Shown one piece after another: positions 21,892-34,040 of a stretch of DNA of 64,000 nucleotides (position 1 is the stretch's first letter; each line of letters begins with the position of its first letter). The notes under the pieces are model-generated. The model saw only the letters and a program-made list of their open reading frames with translations, was not told where the DNA came from and did no database searches. The stretch lies in assembly GCA_032622095.1 (NCBI GenBank), contig CP136062.1, positions 131,831,282-131,895,281 on the forward strand. The letters run 5' to 3'. The position numbers were made by a program, and so were the translations under genes. Source of the stretch: Siphonodentalium dalli. Taxonomy: Eukaryota > Mollusca > Scaphopoda > Gadilida > Siphonodentaliidae.

Positions 21892-24858
21892 CACTGTCGG
21901 ATACCCGTTTGGGTTCGGACATTCCAAGATGGCGGCGCCCAGTTAATCAGATAAACGGTAAGTGTTTATATATTGTCTCCAAGCAGCAATCAACGACATC
22001 TTATTGTGATACACCTTGAAACAGTTATGTAGGAATTTGTATGCCCAACATATACGTAACACGCCTTTCGCATGACATGCATGTGAATTGTTGTATTTGG
22101 CGTGTCAAGTCGTCATAATTTTTAGAAATTTTAACGAGGCTTTTGGCCCTAAGCTCATGCATCCGCAAATTTATTTATTGTTGTGGGTAGATTAGGTCAC
22201 CACACATCTTCGGAATGCAAAACCGGCGATATTTTTATTGTCTAACTCCGAAAAACGACCTTTGAAAATTTCAAAATGTTCAGGTTCGGATTCGCAACAT
22301 TCGTGATGATTTTGTTCAGGTTCAGACAATTTTAGTTCAGGTTCGGACGCATCAAAACCTTACCTATAAGTGACATGCCGAGGTGCAGTCGCGATCTTAT
22401 TGTGCGTGTTATTAACGAACATGCATTGTTAATTTGTTATATCTAAATATGTCAGCTGAAATTTCCAAATATAGGTGGTAAATTCTCCGAATTAATGGGA
22501 TAAAAGCCACAGTTGAATATTCTCGAGCAATATCTACTATAAACCAGCTAGTGGGAATTATTACAATTTACATACGAGCAACAGTGGTATTATTACTTAT
22601 CTTCTGAAATATCTGGGACACATGGATATTTAATACCTGGTTCTCGATTTTGAACCCCGAGGCGGAGCCAATGGGTTTCAAAAAGAGACATCCGGGTATT
22701 AAATCTCCTAGTATCCCACGATGTTGTCCCCACATCAATAGCTACCATGTGGTGTGCTTTTTATAGGTTATCAGATAAATTCACACCAATCAGCACCAAT
22801 AAGAATACATCAGTAGCAGACCTATCGATCCTGTTTTAGGTGACGTCAATTAAGCTCAGCGCGCTAGAACAATGTCACGATTGGTGAAACTGCTAGTTCA
22901 AGGGTAATTCATAACCACGATGTTTCACGTGCTTTTATACGCCCACCGCCAAGAGTTACGGGGACATGGTGCATGATTTAAACGTGACGTTATTGTCAAT
23001 CAGATTGTTAGTTACAATCGGTTGTGGGGACAAGCGTTGTTTGTTATATGTTTCCCTATGAAATAGCTGTAATTTTAAATGACATACGATGCGCTCTCTT
23101 TCGTCAGGACCTTGGCATGGATAATAATTTCCAAACGTTATCTCACTGTAGATACTTGTTTAAAAAAGGTACACAATTATTGACGCGTGTATTATTATCA
23201 ATGGAACTACGCGAAATTCCGCGGAAGACTGAAAATAGTTTATTACTGCGATAAGTTCTAAAGAAAAACAATGATCCCGTTTTATTACGTATTCAGTTAT
23301 TTGTTAATTGGGTTTCTGTCTGTAATATTCAACCATTGGGTAGGCACTATTCTCTTAAGCGCATGAAGGAAATTTTTAACCAAAATTTAGAGATGCTTAA
23401 TTTGCCAACGGAACTGCTGATATTGTTTGCATAAGTTTCGCTACTTCGGCGTCTAAATTATTGTTTCGATGAACAAATACTTGTAGTTTTGCAGAATTGC
23501 TTACCATAAGCATAACATAAAGAGAACACATATGGTTTCTCGAATAATATAGTCCTGACATATCGCCGCTCGTGAAGATTCGCATATATTGCAGATATTA
23601 TTCGGCAAACCATTGGTATTCTCTATGTTCGCATAGTGCTGAATAGAACGCAACATGTTCGGGCTCTAATTAATAGTCCTGTGACAAATGGTTAACTTGT
23701 AACTGGATTCAACATATAGAAATGAGGCAAAACACATAAGGCTTATATTGAAAAGAATATGTTTCGTGTGAATACCCAAATATATAATCCAATTATTGAT
23801 ACAAAACATGGTATATATTGTCTATTCATCAGCAAGTATTTATGGGCAAATTGTGGGAACAGCTATTATAATCACATTCATCGTATGAGCAGTCTAACAA
23901 CATAGAGTTACTGTTCGTGGCTCGTTTCTGCGCTTTTTTAATATGTCTGGGAATAGAGTTAATAGAGACCGGGGGTAAATACATCATTACACGGCTTGTT
24001 GAAGGGGGGGGGGGGGGGGGTCGCCTCGGGGGATACGAGCCTCTACCGGGGCATACCACACAGTATCCCCCCATCAAAAAGCCGTGTAACTTATATTATG
24101 GACAGTTATCTGCTCATCTATACGTGCGGCGACCTTCGTGGCATCGTATGTGGATGTGGAGGAGAATCACGTGATCGCATACATCTTACACGCATAAAAA
24201 TAAGAAAGTCCGCCAAATTATTCACGAGTGGGCTAAAACCATGCCTCGTGTTCCCTATTTATCGTTTCTTTTACGAATGGAAGATAATCAAATGCACAAA
24301 AACGCAATAAGAACGCGACTGTACCTCGACGTGTCATTTTTATGCGAAGTTTTTGATGCGTCCGAACCTGAACGTAAATTGTGTCTGAACCTGAACAAAC
24401 TCATCGCGAATGTTGCGAATCCGAACCTGAACATTTTGAAATTTTCAAAGGTCGTTTTTCGGAGTTTATAGACAATAAAAATATCGCCGGTTTTGCATTC
24501 CGAAGATGTGTGGTGACCTAATCTACCCACAACAATAAATAAATTTGCGGATGCATGCGCATGAGCCCAGGGCAAGAAAAATACGAAAAAGCGAACATTT
24601 CGCCGCCTCGATAAAATTTCTAAAAATTATAACGACTTGACACGCCAAATACAACAATTCACATGCCTGTCACGCGAAAGGCGTGTTATGTATGTGTTGG
24701 GCATACAAATTCCTACATAACTGTTTCAAGGTGTATCACCGAAAGATGTCGTTGATTGCTGCTTGGAGACAATATATACACTTACCGTTTATCTGATTAA
24801 GTGGGCGCCGCCATCTTGGAATGTCCGAAGTTCGAACCTAAACGGGTATCCGACAGTG
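21892..24858. mobile_element. Element C: long inverted-repeat transposon, CACTGTC ends, 5 bp target duplication
   Basis: Inverted ends CACTGTCGGATACCCGTTT (21892) and the reverse complement ending at 24858. The exact 5 bp duplication ATAAC lies at 21887-21891 and 24859-24863. The arms are ~530-570 bp (to about 22420 and from about 24290), sharing AATCAGATAAACGGTAAGTG, CCAAGATGGCGGCGCCCA and GGTTCGGACGCATCAAAA. The interior is ~1.87 kb. CACTGTC differs at one base from a CACTGTG-like heptamer, and 5 bp duplications are typical of Transib and RAG-like transposons. I see no catalytic domain inside, so it is probably non-autonomous. Confidence 0.88.
22421..24290. other. Interior of element C
   Basis: Holds a ~105 bp hairpin (22614-22718; arms GGATATTTAATACC and GGGTATTAAATC) and a small inverted repeat TTACACGGCTT...AAGCCGTGTAA (about 23988-24090) around a poly-G run. 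Open frames of 62-104 codons match nothing I recognise. Confidence 0.5.
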
Positions 24859-24923
24859 ATAACTCAGGGGAAAAAAGTTCGGAGAAACCCGGTGTTCGCA
24901 GTCTTTCGAGATATTGTGCCAAG

Positions 24924-25640
24924 TGACTAATTAAGGGCCATAACTCTATCAAATTTTATCGGGCCAGGCTGGTTTTCGAACTCGTCCGAAATATTCTTGG
25001 CAAGTATGTCTATTCCAAATTTTAAACAAATCGGAGGACGTTTGTTGAAGTTATCGCGCTATAACGAGCTAAAAATTCACGAAAAATGACTAATTAAGGG
25101 CCATAACTCTATCAAATGTTATTGGGCAAGGCTGGTTTTCGAACTCGTCCAGGATATTATTGGAAGACATTATATACCAAATTTTAGTTGAATCGGATAA
25201 CGTTTCTTCAACAAATTTTATCGGACCTGGCTGGTTTTCGAACTCGACCGAGATATTCTTGGGAGACACCTATATACCAAATTTCAATCAACTCGGATAA
25301 CGTTTGTTGAAGTTATCGCGCTAACGAGCTGAAAATTCGTGAAAAATGACTAATTAAGGGCCATAACTCTTATCAAATTTTATCGGACCAGGCCGGTTTT
25401 CGAACTCGTCCGAGATATTCTTGGGAGACACCTATATACCAAATTTCAATCAAATTGGATAACGTTTGTTGAAGTTATCGCGCTAACGAGCTGAAAATTC
25501 GTGAAAAATGACTAATTAAGGGCCATAACTCTATCAAATTTTATCGGAACAGGCCGGTTTTCGAACTCTTCCGAGATATTCTTGGGAGACACCTATAACC
25601 CAAATTTCAATCGAATCAGATAACGTTTGTTGAAGTTGTT
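24924..25640. repeat. ~163 bp tandem array (GACTAATTAAGGGCCATAAC)
   Basis: Units start near 24924, 25088, 25348 and 25510, with one partial unit near 25215. Shared strings are GGCCATAACTCTATCAAA, GGTTTTCGAACTCGTCCGA and GTTTGTTGAAGTTATCGCGC. It is followed by GCCGCCCGTCCGCCGC and a small palindrome AGTCGAGTTTT...AACTCGACT (25722-25750). Confidence 0.88.
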
Positions 25641-25750
25641 GCGCTAATCCGTCAATAAACGGTTGAGTTTATAAGCAAAACACGCCGCCCGTCCGCCGCA
25701 CACCGTCCCCCATCAAACTATAAGTCGAGTTTTGGAAAAAAAACTCGACT

Positions 25751-26690
25751 AAAATCCGAAGATCCATAATGAGGTTTGGTGACGATCGAATGAGATGTGA
25801 CCTGTAACAAGACAGTCAATGACTGTGGGTCGTTCACCAGACTGTAAAGACTGAGAAGACGGGGACTCTGAAGACTACAAGAGTCAGTACTTGACAAAAT
25901 AACGTAAGACAAGTAGTTCTAAACATGGACATAGCTGGAAATTCTCAGATGAGCAGGGCTCTTCACCTTGAAATTTCTAATTGCACACCACTGATAAATC
26001 TCCAACCTCTTAAAGAAGACAACCATACCACAGTACTAAGTTCACAAAAATCCTTTTGTACATCCCTCTTAGGTTGAATTTTACGACTGGTACCAGTACT
26101 TCAAGCTCTCAAACGTTTGAAAATTACCAACCTGACCCCCCCCCCCCCCCCCATAAAGTTAAAATTTGTGGCCAATTCGGTCCAACAGTTTAACCTGAAG
26201 TATGAACATATGGACTGATGGTTTAAAAACATACATGTTGGAAAATCAAACCAAATTATGAGAACAATTCTAACCTATTTTTGGTGTGAACATCTAATCT
26301 ACAACTATTGTAGTATCAGGCATGAAATTTTCAACTGTTTAATTTTTTTTATCAAATTAGGGGGTCAAATATCCACCCTCTACAGTCCCTCCCCATTGCC
26401 TCAAACATTGCCCCCACCCAGGCTGCATAGAAATCAATATTATTATACCCGTACCAAACAGCATAGAGGATATTTAAATCTCTTATCTCTGCCCCTAGTA
26501 GAACAAATGTGAATCCCCATCTGAGATCGATTCATCTAGTAATATCAATATATCCCCCCCCCCAATATACCCACAATTTTTCTTTGAAAAATCAGGGTAT
26601 GATTTCACCTGGATAAGTGGTGGTTAAGATAATAATATTGGAACAGCCAAGTCTGTATTCAGTGTGTCTGACCTTTGTAGATGAATTTAA
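25751..26690. repeat. Interspersed repeats incl. a copy shared with 47935-48020
   Basis: 25808-25895 (ACAAGACAGTCAATGACTGT, TCACCAGACTG, GGGACTCTG) is repeated at about 47933-48020. The rest is AT-rich with a poly-C run at about 26137-26152. No gene. Confidence 0.65.
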
Positions 26691-28300
26691 TGACACTATT
26701 CCGCACGTGGACTAGCATCACCGAATTCACCATCTGGGGACCTCATTTCCTAAAAAATGACCCCATTTGAACAAATCTGAACCCCGGTCACCCAAGGCCC
26801 CTCCATACCATATATAAATAAGCTATATAGGCTCAATGGTTCTTAAGAAAAAATTGTTTTAAGAATTACTATGTAGGGAAAGAGTTATGGCCCTGGCTTC
26901 GCACCTATTTGATCTGATGAACTTATTTGAACAAATCTGACTGAGACACCGAGGGAACATGCACACTGAACTATATAAACACATTCGGTCTTTAATATGG
27001 AGAAGAAAACAATTGTTGATAGACGGATGGATAGACATCCAAACAGGCAGACGGATGGAAGCCTGACAGACAGAAGATATTCAATTCAATCCAACATATA
27101 CCCCCCAAATTTTCTTTGAAAAATCAGGTTATGATTTCATCTGGATAAGTGGTGGTTAAGAAAATAATATGAAACCGCCAAGCCTGAATTTAGTGTGTCC
27201 TGACATTTGCAGAATGGGGTCCCCAAAAGGTGAATTTAATGACACTATTCCACAAGGCGGGCTAGCATCACCGAATTCACCCTCAGTCTTATTAAGCCTC
27301 AACGGCAAATAAAAACATAGGAACAGATTGAAGTCCTACAGTTGAAGTTGTGATGCACACCCATTGAGCACCTCAATTATGCATTTTATCTTATGCAAAT
27401 TAGGGGGACATTGAAACTGAACAGGTGTGAAAAAGTAACTAAAACAAAATTTCAATTTGATACTTAGGATACTTCCCAGAAGATGAGGGCCTAAGCAGAA
27501 TTAGGTCCCTGGATGGTGTATTTGGTGATGCTAGCCTGCTGCACTGGGTAGCAACACTAAATTCACCCTCTGGGGACCTCATTCTGCAAATGTCAGACAC
27601 ACTATTTCCAGGCTTGAAGAAATCTAAGCCAATCACAGTACCGTTGTATGGCAGGGAAACCAATTCCCATCGGCCATCACCTAACCTTGGGAACAGCAGT
27701 TTGTTTTTAATTTGCTAGAAGTTATGTTTATACAAGCCTGTCAGATGACATCTATTCTAATCTAAATTAATGACCTGTGTCTTTGCAAAGATCTATCTGC
27801 TTCTGTGGTGAGAAGAGGTATTAAATTGGGCGATGATGTGGGTTGGAAGAGATGTTGGTTGATGGTAGGGTGGGGTGGGTCTGGGTGTTGTGGGAGGGGG
27901 ATGGGTAATGGAATGTTTCCATAATTTCATTAAAGAGTAAAGTTTCATAACTCTGCAGAATGGTGTCACTTTATTCAAATTTTATAACATGTTTAAAAAA
28001 TATTTTGTTTGTTTGTTAAATAGAGCAAGGTCACCCTGAAAATTCCAAAAATCTGAATTTAACAATTTTTTTTGTTGGAATTACTATGGTGGAAAAGAGT
28101 TATGGTCCTAGCTTCGCAACTATTTGACCAGGTGACCTCATTTGAACAAATCTGAATGCAATTCACATAGGGAATATCCACACCAAATATGAACCCATTG
28201 GGTCTTACGGTTCTGGAGGAGAAGACGATTCTTGACGGACGGACGGACGAGAAGTGGTGACTATTGCTCCACCGGAGACATCTCAGGTGAGCTAAAAATG
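26690..28300. repeat. AGTTATGGCCCTGG repeat block (paralogue of 49.6-51.4 kb)
   Basis: Contains AGAGTTATGGCCCTGGCTTC (26880; variant near 28095), TTTGAACAAATCTGA, an ACGG tract and a terminal hairpin GCTCCACC...GGTGAGC (28266-28293). An internal ~80 bp palindromic cassette recurs with ATGAGGTCCCC...GGGGACCTCAT and GCTAGCATCACC (26690, 27210, 27500). The same order occurs at 49.6-51.36 kb. ORFs such as 27439-27663 come from the cassette. Confidence 0.8.
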
Positions 28301-29390
28301 GTGTTCTAAAGGAAACTGTTGACGGACGCCAACCCAGCATATATGATGGCAATACGTCGTTTGTTGAACTTATTATTTGAATATTATACCCACCAATAAA
28401 TAGGAATCATTCTGCTATTGGTTTATCTATTCGTATGTCTGTCGACTAGCTGCTTACTATATACTCATGAACACCCCCCAACTGAGTAATATGCGATGCC
28501 CTCTTACTTTCGTTTGAATCAAACAACAACATTCCATTGTATACGCTCAACACCCACTCTGGACTCCTCGACCAATGACCTCTTATACGGTATGGAACCT
28601 GACGAGGTTTGCTGAATGGCTCAATACCCTGCACATTCGAACCCGGTGAACTTGCATGGTAGGCAGACGAGACACTGAACCTGCATGGTTTGGAGTATAC
28701 ATTTTTTCCCTCAACTGTTTATTATACTTCCGGGTTCCCCAGAACAGAACAACAGAACATCTTTACTGGACACCTGACAGGATTGAACATTTTCATATTT
28801 TCGACAAAATCCAAGGAGGCCGCCAACCATGCTGTTTTTGGCTATAACTTGGGAATCTGCAAATTAATAACGGAAATTGCTACGAGAAAAAAATTAGTAT
28901 CACAATACATGCATAATTTATCACTCACACATTCCGGATTGAGTATTCTGTTTTTCGGCTATAACTTTGAATCTTCAAATGAAACCGGAAATTGCTACAT
29001 GCAACGATTTTGTATCACAGTACCTACATCAACAGGAATCAACAGGTTCTCCGTATAACAGTTTTTGTCTGTAGAACCGATTTGTAACCGAACAGAAGGA
29101 TATGTGGTTCTAGCACCATGAGTTGGTTTTACAGGCCACCAAGAACAGAAAATTGGCAGCCAAGAACCAAAAACATCGGCGCGAGATGTCGCAACGGACA
29201 CGTTGTTCCAGGGCGCCATTTATTATTTTCAACAAAGCGGCAAACGTTCATCTGAATTTTTCACAAGTACAAGACATTCTGGACTCATCGACCTATGACC
29301 TCTGGGGATACGGCATCTGACGAGGTTTGCCGAATGAAGTACAAGAGTTGCTGGCAGAATCTGGTCTGACAGAGTTGGTGTAGGTTTATA
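28301..29390. other. Anonymous; internal low-copy duplication
   Basis: 28555-28625 (GGACTCCTCGACC-ATGACCTCT and CTGACGAGGTTTGC-GAATG) is echoed at 29277-29337. A 122-residue plus-strand open frame (28690-29058) contains two related halves (FGYN...E and FGYN...ETGNCYMQ), consistent with tandem duplication of DNA rather than a known protein. No recognised gene. Confidence 0.45.
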
Positions 29391-29864
29391 GAGCGCTTAC
29401 TATTTTATGAGTTGTATTATAATTATTTACCAGTTGGTATATTATAACTTGTACTGTTCAGTCTGTTGACTCGAAAACCCGAAATTAATTTCAGTCTGAA
29501 TGGTAAAAAAAAAGAAAATGCAGTTATTCTCATGCATGTGCATGTAGCAGATGCTGCTTTTATTTTACTCCAAAGAGAGATAATTAGATCTGATATGCAG
29601 CCATAATTGGTGCATATAATGGGCCGTTCTTTATATTAAATACTAAATACAACTATTAATGTGAGACTGACTCTCGTGTTTGGATATTCTGATATATATA
29701 TATACATCGTTGCTCTAACACGCTTGGTACAATATTACCCCCAGTCATTTGTACAAGCCAACCAATGAACCGGCTGCAGCCATTGTAGGCGCTGCTCTAG
29801 TTTGATCAGAACATGCTAGTCAGTATATATGACAAGCTGACTGGTACTCTTTTTAACGCTTGAG
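29391..29864. other. No gene seen
   Basis: AT-rich anonymous sequence; TATATATATA runs near 29690. Confidence 0.4.
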
Positions 29865-30005
29865 TGATGCGAAGCCCGACACAGTATGAGAGACCTTGCT
29901 CAAAGGTCACAACTTGGCGCGGGTTTTGAAACAGCTAGCGAGCAATCCGACAATTGCACGTCGCTCAAAGCGGCCAAGCGAGTCTCAATGGCCGGCGACG
30001 CGCTG
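29865..30005 (-). mobile_element. Degenerate tRNA-derived SINE
   Basis: On the minus strand TGGCCGCTTTGAGCGACGTG stands where a tRNA A box and anticodon arm would be. It is followed by TCGGATTGC and GTTTCAAAACCCGCGCC (B-box-like), then a tail with GACCTTTGAGCAAGG. This layout is that of common animal tRNA-related repeats, but many positions are mutated, so it is not a functional tRNA. Confidence 0.5.
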
Positions 30006-30179
30006 TGAACCCATATCGATGTTTACAGCGAATACGAGTGCGACACGCTAACTATACTGGACCACTCTTCAATATTGGATCAATATCCAATAAGGTTTTG
30101 TTTTGCAATTGGTGATATATCTGTGTTCAAGCCATAGTTGGTCCACTTGTTCATAGATATAACGTTTGCTATTCGGATA

Positions 30180-30540
30180 GTCTCAATAAATAATCATTTG
30201 GTTCCTCATCTGTTTCTAAAGAAAGAACCAATTGAATTTTCATTTGGTTCAAACGGAAGAATCATTTGGTTTGTTCAGAACCTACTGGTTTACAAATTGG
30301 TTTAATTCTGTGGAACCAATAATCGTATTAATAACCTACTGGTTACAAATACGGGACAAAATTTCAGAATCATCGGTTCTAGTATTTGGTTGCGAGCGAA
30401 GAAAAATTTGATTGCCAAATAGGTTCTACACAAGTAAACAATAATCGTGTTCAGAACCTACTGGTTCACAAATTGGTTCATCGTGGGTAACCAAGAAAAG
30501 AATCATTTGGTTCTATGTTGGTTCCAACTGGTCTAGAGTG
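30180..30540. repeat. ATTTGGTTC/GAACCAAAT motif cluster
   Basis: About ten copies of (A)TTTGGTT or its complement and several of CAGAACCTACTGGTT(T)ACAAAT in 360 bp. Two sub-units (near 30270 and 30445) share TCAGAACCTACTGGTT-CACAAATTGGTT. It is a degenerate short repeat with inverted copies. Confidence 0.65.
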
Positions 30541-30562
30541 AATTATAGTACTATGACTGAAT

Positions 30563-30835
30563 GGGTCATTGTCGCCACATTTTGGTGTTCTGGATACCCA
30601 GCTTGACCTCTGTAATGTTTTGAGCACACAGTTGTTGAAGAAATATAGCATGTACTAATCTTAAAATTTAACATTTGTGACTAATAATATATAGCCTTTT
30701 CTCGGCGATATAAATTTATGATTTACGATAACATATATAAATACACCGCAAAGGTCAAGCTGGGTACCGGTACCCAAATCATCTGTTCGTTAAGCTGGGT
30801 ACCAAGCACATCAAAATGTGGCGACAATGACCGTT
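30563..30835. repeat. Inverted repeat around 30.56-30.83 kb
   Basis: GGTCATTGTCGCCACATTTTGG-GT with CCCAGCTTGACC (30563-30607) is mirrored at 30750-30832 (GGTCAAGCTGGGTACC and AAAATGTGGCGACAATGACC). The right arm is partly duplicated (AGCTGGGTACC twice). Possibly the ends of a small transposon. Confidence 0.55.
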
Positions 30836-31117
30836 TAAGCAGTACTGTGGCTACCAGGAACCAAATTGTTCTCTACTTTGGATTCAGATACGGGACGATC
30901 CGAGGAACAGCAATGAAAAACCAGTTGCTCACAAATAATTCTAAGAGTGTTTACAATGACTGTATCTGTGTCTGTAAATATACGGCGCATGCGCCTTTCG
31001 GTTGTTGTCGCTACTACTCGGAGGTCTCTCCTGATATAGTCCCAGAGCATGTGTATTCTTCTATGCATACTGTTCCAGTCCCTGATCACTAAAAATGAAT
31101 GCTTGTATTGCTCCATG

Positions 31118-32331
31118 TTAGTTCTTATTGGCTCGAACCATCGTGAGTTGATACTCTTGGCTCGATATTATTTTGTCACTTGTATGATCTGGACACTTTT
31201 TTGCTCGAATGTTCTGTCCTTTCTTATCCTTTAGCAAATCGTGTGTGGGTATGGCTGGGAGTTTTCCATCAACCACTTTGATGAAGAGTTCTATTCTCTT
31301 AATCTTTCTACGGGTCTCTAGTGAGTCCAACATTATGCCGTCTATCATGCTGGTTACTGCGCCTTTTTCTCTGTCTCTAACGTTGTTGGTGATAAATCTA
31401 GCCGCTCTTCTCTGTACTTGATCTTCTCTATTTCTCCTACTGCGACAGGATCCCATATTTCAGCTCCATATGCGAGTGATGTTCTAACCATAGCTCTATA
31501 TGCGGTCTCTCTGGATTTACTTGTATACTCTCTTCGTATAGGTTTCTGCGTAGGAAGCCGAAGGTGCTATTGGCTCTTCCAGTGATCTTAGATATGTGCG
31601 TTGTCCACTTTAGGTCGTATGTGATGGTCAGTCCAAGGTATACGCTTTGTTTGACTGTTTGAAGAATTTGATCGTCAATCTGGTAGATGAACGATGTTTT
31701 GTTCTTGTCCGCGTGGACATTATGGAGCATTTACCCGGCATTGAATCTCACCCCCCAGGTTTTCGTCCACTCTTCTAGTGATGGCAGATCCTGTTGTAGT
31801 TGGATGTGGTCTTGGTGGTCATTTATCTGACGGAAAAGGATGCAGTCATCAGCAAAGAGGCTTACTTCTGATTTGACTGCTTGTGGAAGATCGTTAATGT
31901 GGCAGAGGAATAGTAGAGGCCTAGTTCTGTACCTAGTACTTGAGGTACTCCCGATTCCACTGCAACACTTTTTGGATGTTCTCCTTCCAACACCACTCTC
32001 ATATGCCTTTTTGTTAGGAAGCTTGTCAACCAGCTGTGTTGCATGGTTCACTGATTCCGCGGGACTTCAGTTCGTATCAAAGACTCTGGTGTGGTACCGT
32101 GTCAATGGCTTTGGAAACGTCGAGAATTGCCATATCTGTTTGCTTCTCTGAGTCGAAAGACGATAGTAGACCGTGTGTGGTGTTTATAAGCTGGGTTATA
32201 CATGCGTGGCCAGAACTAAATCCGTGGTTTCTATCAGTCATTAGATTGACATCACTCACAAAATCCAATGAATGGACCGTGTAAGTTAATCTAAATGACT
32301 GTTCGTATAGTGTATATATGTGTGCAGGCAT
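31118..32331 (-). pseudogene. Non-LTR retrotransposon reverse transcriptase, Jockey/CR1-like, broken
   Basis: Minus-strand pieces in several frames line up with the second half of a non-LTR reverse transcriptase. LDVSKAIDTVPH (about 32085-32120) matches LDFSKAFDTVPH; LCHINDLPQAVKSEVSLFADDCILF carries the F-ADD active-site box (about 31840-31915); VYLGLTITYDLKWTTHI and STFGFLRRNL (about 31540-31640) are the following motifs. QRRAARFITNN and DSLETRRKIKRIELFIKVV (31230-31415) give the usual C-terminal region. At least three frame changes and stops make it inactive. The endonuclease and the 5' half of the polymerase are missing, as in 5'-truncated copies. Confidence 0.88.
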
Positions 32332-32468
32332 TAGTCAAGTACTGAATTTCCCTTCTTCACAACCCTGTATTGACGTCGTTTCCGCCAACATTGTCTGTTC
32401 ATTGCAGCATTTCGCAGCTGTACTATAACGAACAGAAATGAATGCATTCCATATTTGCCGCATTACAG
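32332..32468. other. Short spacer, no feature
   Basis: Anonymous sequence between two minus-strand remnants. Confidence 0.3.
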
Positions 32469-32757
32469 TTACACCCTGGATGATTTATTGTAAACATATT
32501 TATATTTCCAAATCCAAACATGATAACATAATATACAGATGATACAAATATGCAAAATAGAACGATTTGCATGGCGTTTGACTATAGAACACGGGCATCT
32601 TATAATTTTAAATATTTCATCAGGTGCAAGCTTAACACTGGATGGAACCGTGGCCGAGTTTAATGATTTTGATTGTACGTGCATCCTTCTCGAATGCAAA
32701 ATCAAGTTAGATTCAAGTGCGTTCGATTCACATTCTCTGAAAATGCCTCTGTGGTAG
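32469..32757 (-). pseudogene. Fragment of a mobile-element-associated cysteine-containing tail domain
   Basis: On the minus strand, AFSENVNRTHLNL is followed after a frame change by LAPDEIFKIIRCPCS and, in another frame, SQTPCKS. This resembles a recurrent tail domain in uncharacterised invertebrate element proteins (A----V-RAH-Q, then P-E-L--I-C-C...PC---RCSC). The second cysteine cluster is destroyed. The assignment is from recall of the pattern, not a search. Confidence 0.35.
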
Positions 32758-33450
32758 ACATTATACTGCAGAGTTTATAGGAGCAGTTGTTGCCCTTGGA
32801 TTTCCAATTCTTGTTGTCCATATATCCAACCGAGCATCAGACATTGGTGTTGACATTTGCATGTGATCCATAACATAACATAATTAGGCTATGCACTTTG
32901 TAGCTTGTTCTAAGACGTCTGGTAAATTGATACCTTCGTCACCCAATAGGTCTGTTTGCAGAACTTTGAGCCATGCGCCCTTAGTCGATACCAAAACACC
33001 CCCTGCCGGGTCACACAGAGAAAGAGCCGGGTCACCGCCGAGAAAGAGGATGGACAACAAGCATGAAGCATAAAATTATCTTCAGAGGCTTATCGATCGA
33101 CAAATTTTTGTCGAAGATATAGTGATGCAATATACACGATGTAAACATCGGCAACTCGCTTCCTTTCAATTGACGCAAACACTGCCTGTTCAACAACAAT
33201 TCCCCATCACTATGAAAATCAAATTAGAAATTTAACATACTGGGGAAAACTTAATACAAATGAACTGCAATAGGCTACCATTTATACTGTATTATATATT
33301 ACTCATTTATTACAACTCATCTAACGTTAACAACCCATGGATTGCAAATGTGCATAACTGTTAAATGAACTTGGAATGGGGGGGGGGGGGGGTATATGGA
33401 TCAATCACACATTATCTAGTCTCGACCAGATTTAAGAAGTCGGTCAAGTG
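32758..33450. other. No gene seen
   Basis: AT-rich sequence with a poly-G run at about 33380-33393. Confidence 0.4.
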
Positions 33451-34040
33451 TAGGCTGGAAGACCAATTTCATTCAAGAATGGAGAGGTACAATATGTAAT
33501 TTCAAATAAAGTATGCCTTTTACAGAATTATAAAACACCGACTTCACCAAAGAAAAAATTCCTCTCTTTCGTGAAAAACGACACCGTCCAAATACTTCTG
33601 AAATTTCGTACCCGCAACCACCACTTACCAATCGATCCGGTTCATGGATTAACTCAGATTATTCCGATAGACTATAATGTACTCTATGCGGTACACATAT
33701 AGGGGACGAATTCCACGTAATATTGCAATGCCCGTGTTTAAAAGAACCTGCGAGTCAAATACATACACAAATATTATTTTTGTCGACCAAATACCATCAA
33801 ATTAAGTGAACTTTTTAACTGTAAACAACGTAAAACCTTGAAAACCCTATCTCTTTTCATTAGACGGGTCCTGATTTTATTCAAAAACTCCTGAGGCATA
33901 TACTATATACGTAATACATTAAAACCCGACATTTGCACAACCATGGGCTGTTCTCAATCAACTGTATTATTATAATATGTGTAATTTTCAACGCGCACCA
34001 CTTTTGTAATTTGAGTGAATAAATAATTGAATTGAATTGC
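33451..34040 (+). pseudogene. 3' end of a second non-LTR retrotransposon (C-terminal domain, 3' UTR and tail)
   Basis: Plus-strand frames give LLKFRTRNHHLPID, then CTLCGTHIGDEFHVILQCPC, then YYFCRPNTIKLSELFNC and LSLFIRRVLILFKNS before TGA near 33893. LKFRT-NH-LPIE-GRW, C--C----GDE-H-L--C and RPN--KF-EL are typical of the C-terminal zinc-knuckle-like region of CR1/L2-like reverse transcriptase proteins. At least two frame changes and a stop are present. About 130 bp of 3' UTR ends in a short ATTGA repeat (AATTGAATTGAATTG at 34025-34039), the kind of microsatellite tail these elements use. It is oriented opposite to the 31-32 kb copy. Confidence 0.75.

Noticed and set aside
23024-23254. 76-codon frame inside element C as possible transposase
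   Set aside because: No DDE, zinc or RAG1-like motif visible.
24924-25640. Regular tandem spacing considered as a CRISPR array
   Set aside because: Units repeat along their whole ~163 bp length with no unique spacers, and the genome is eukaryotic.
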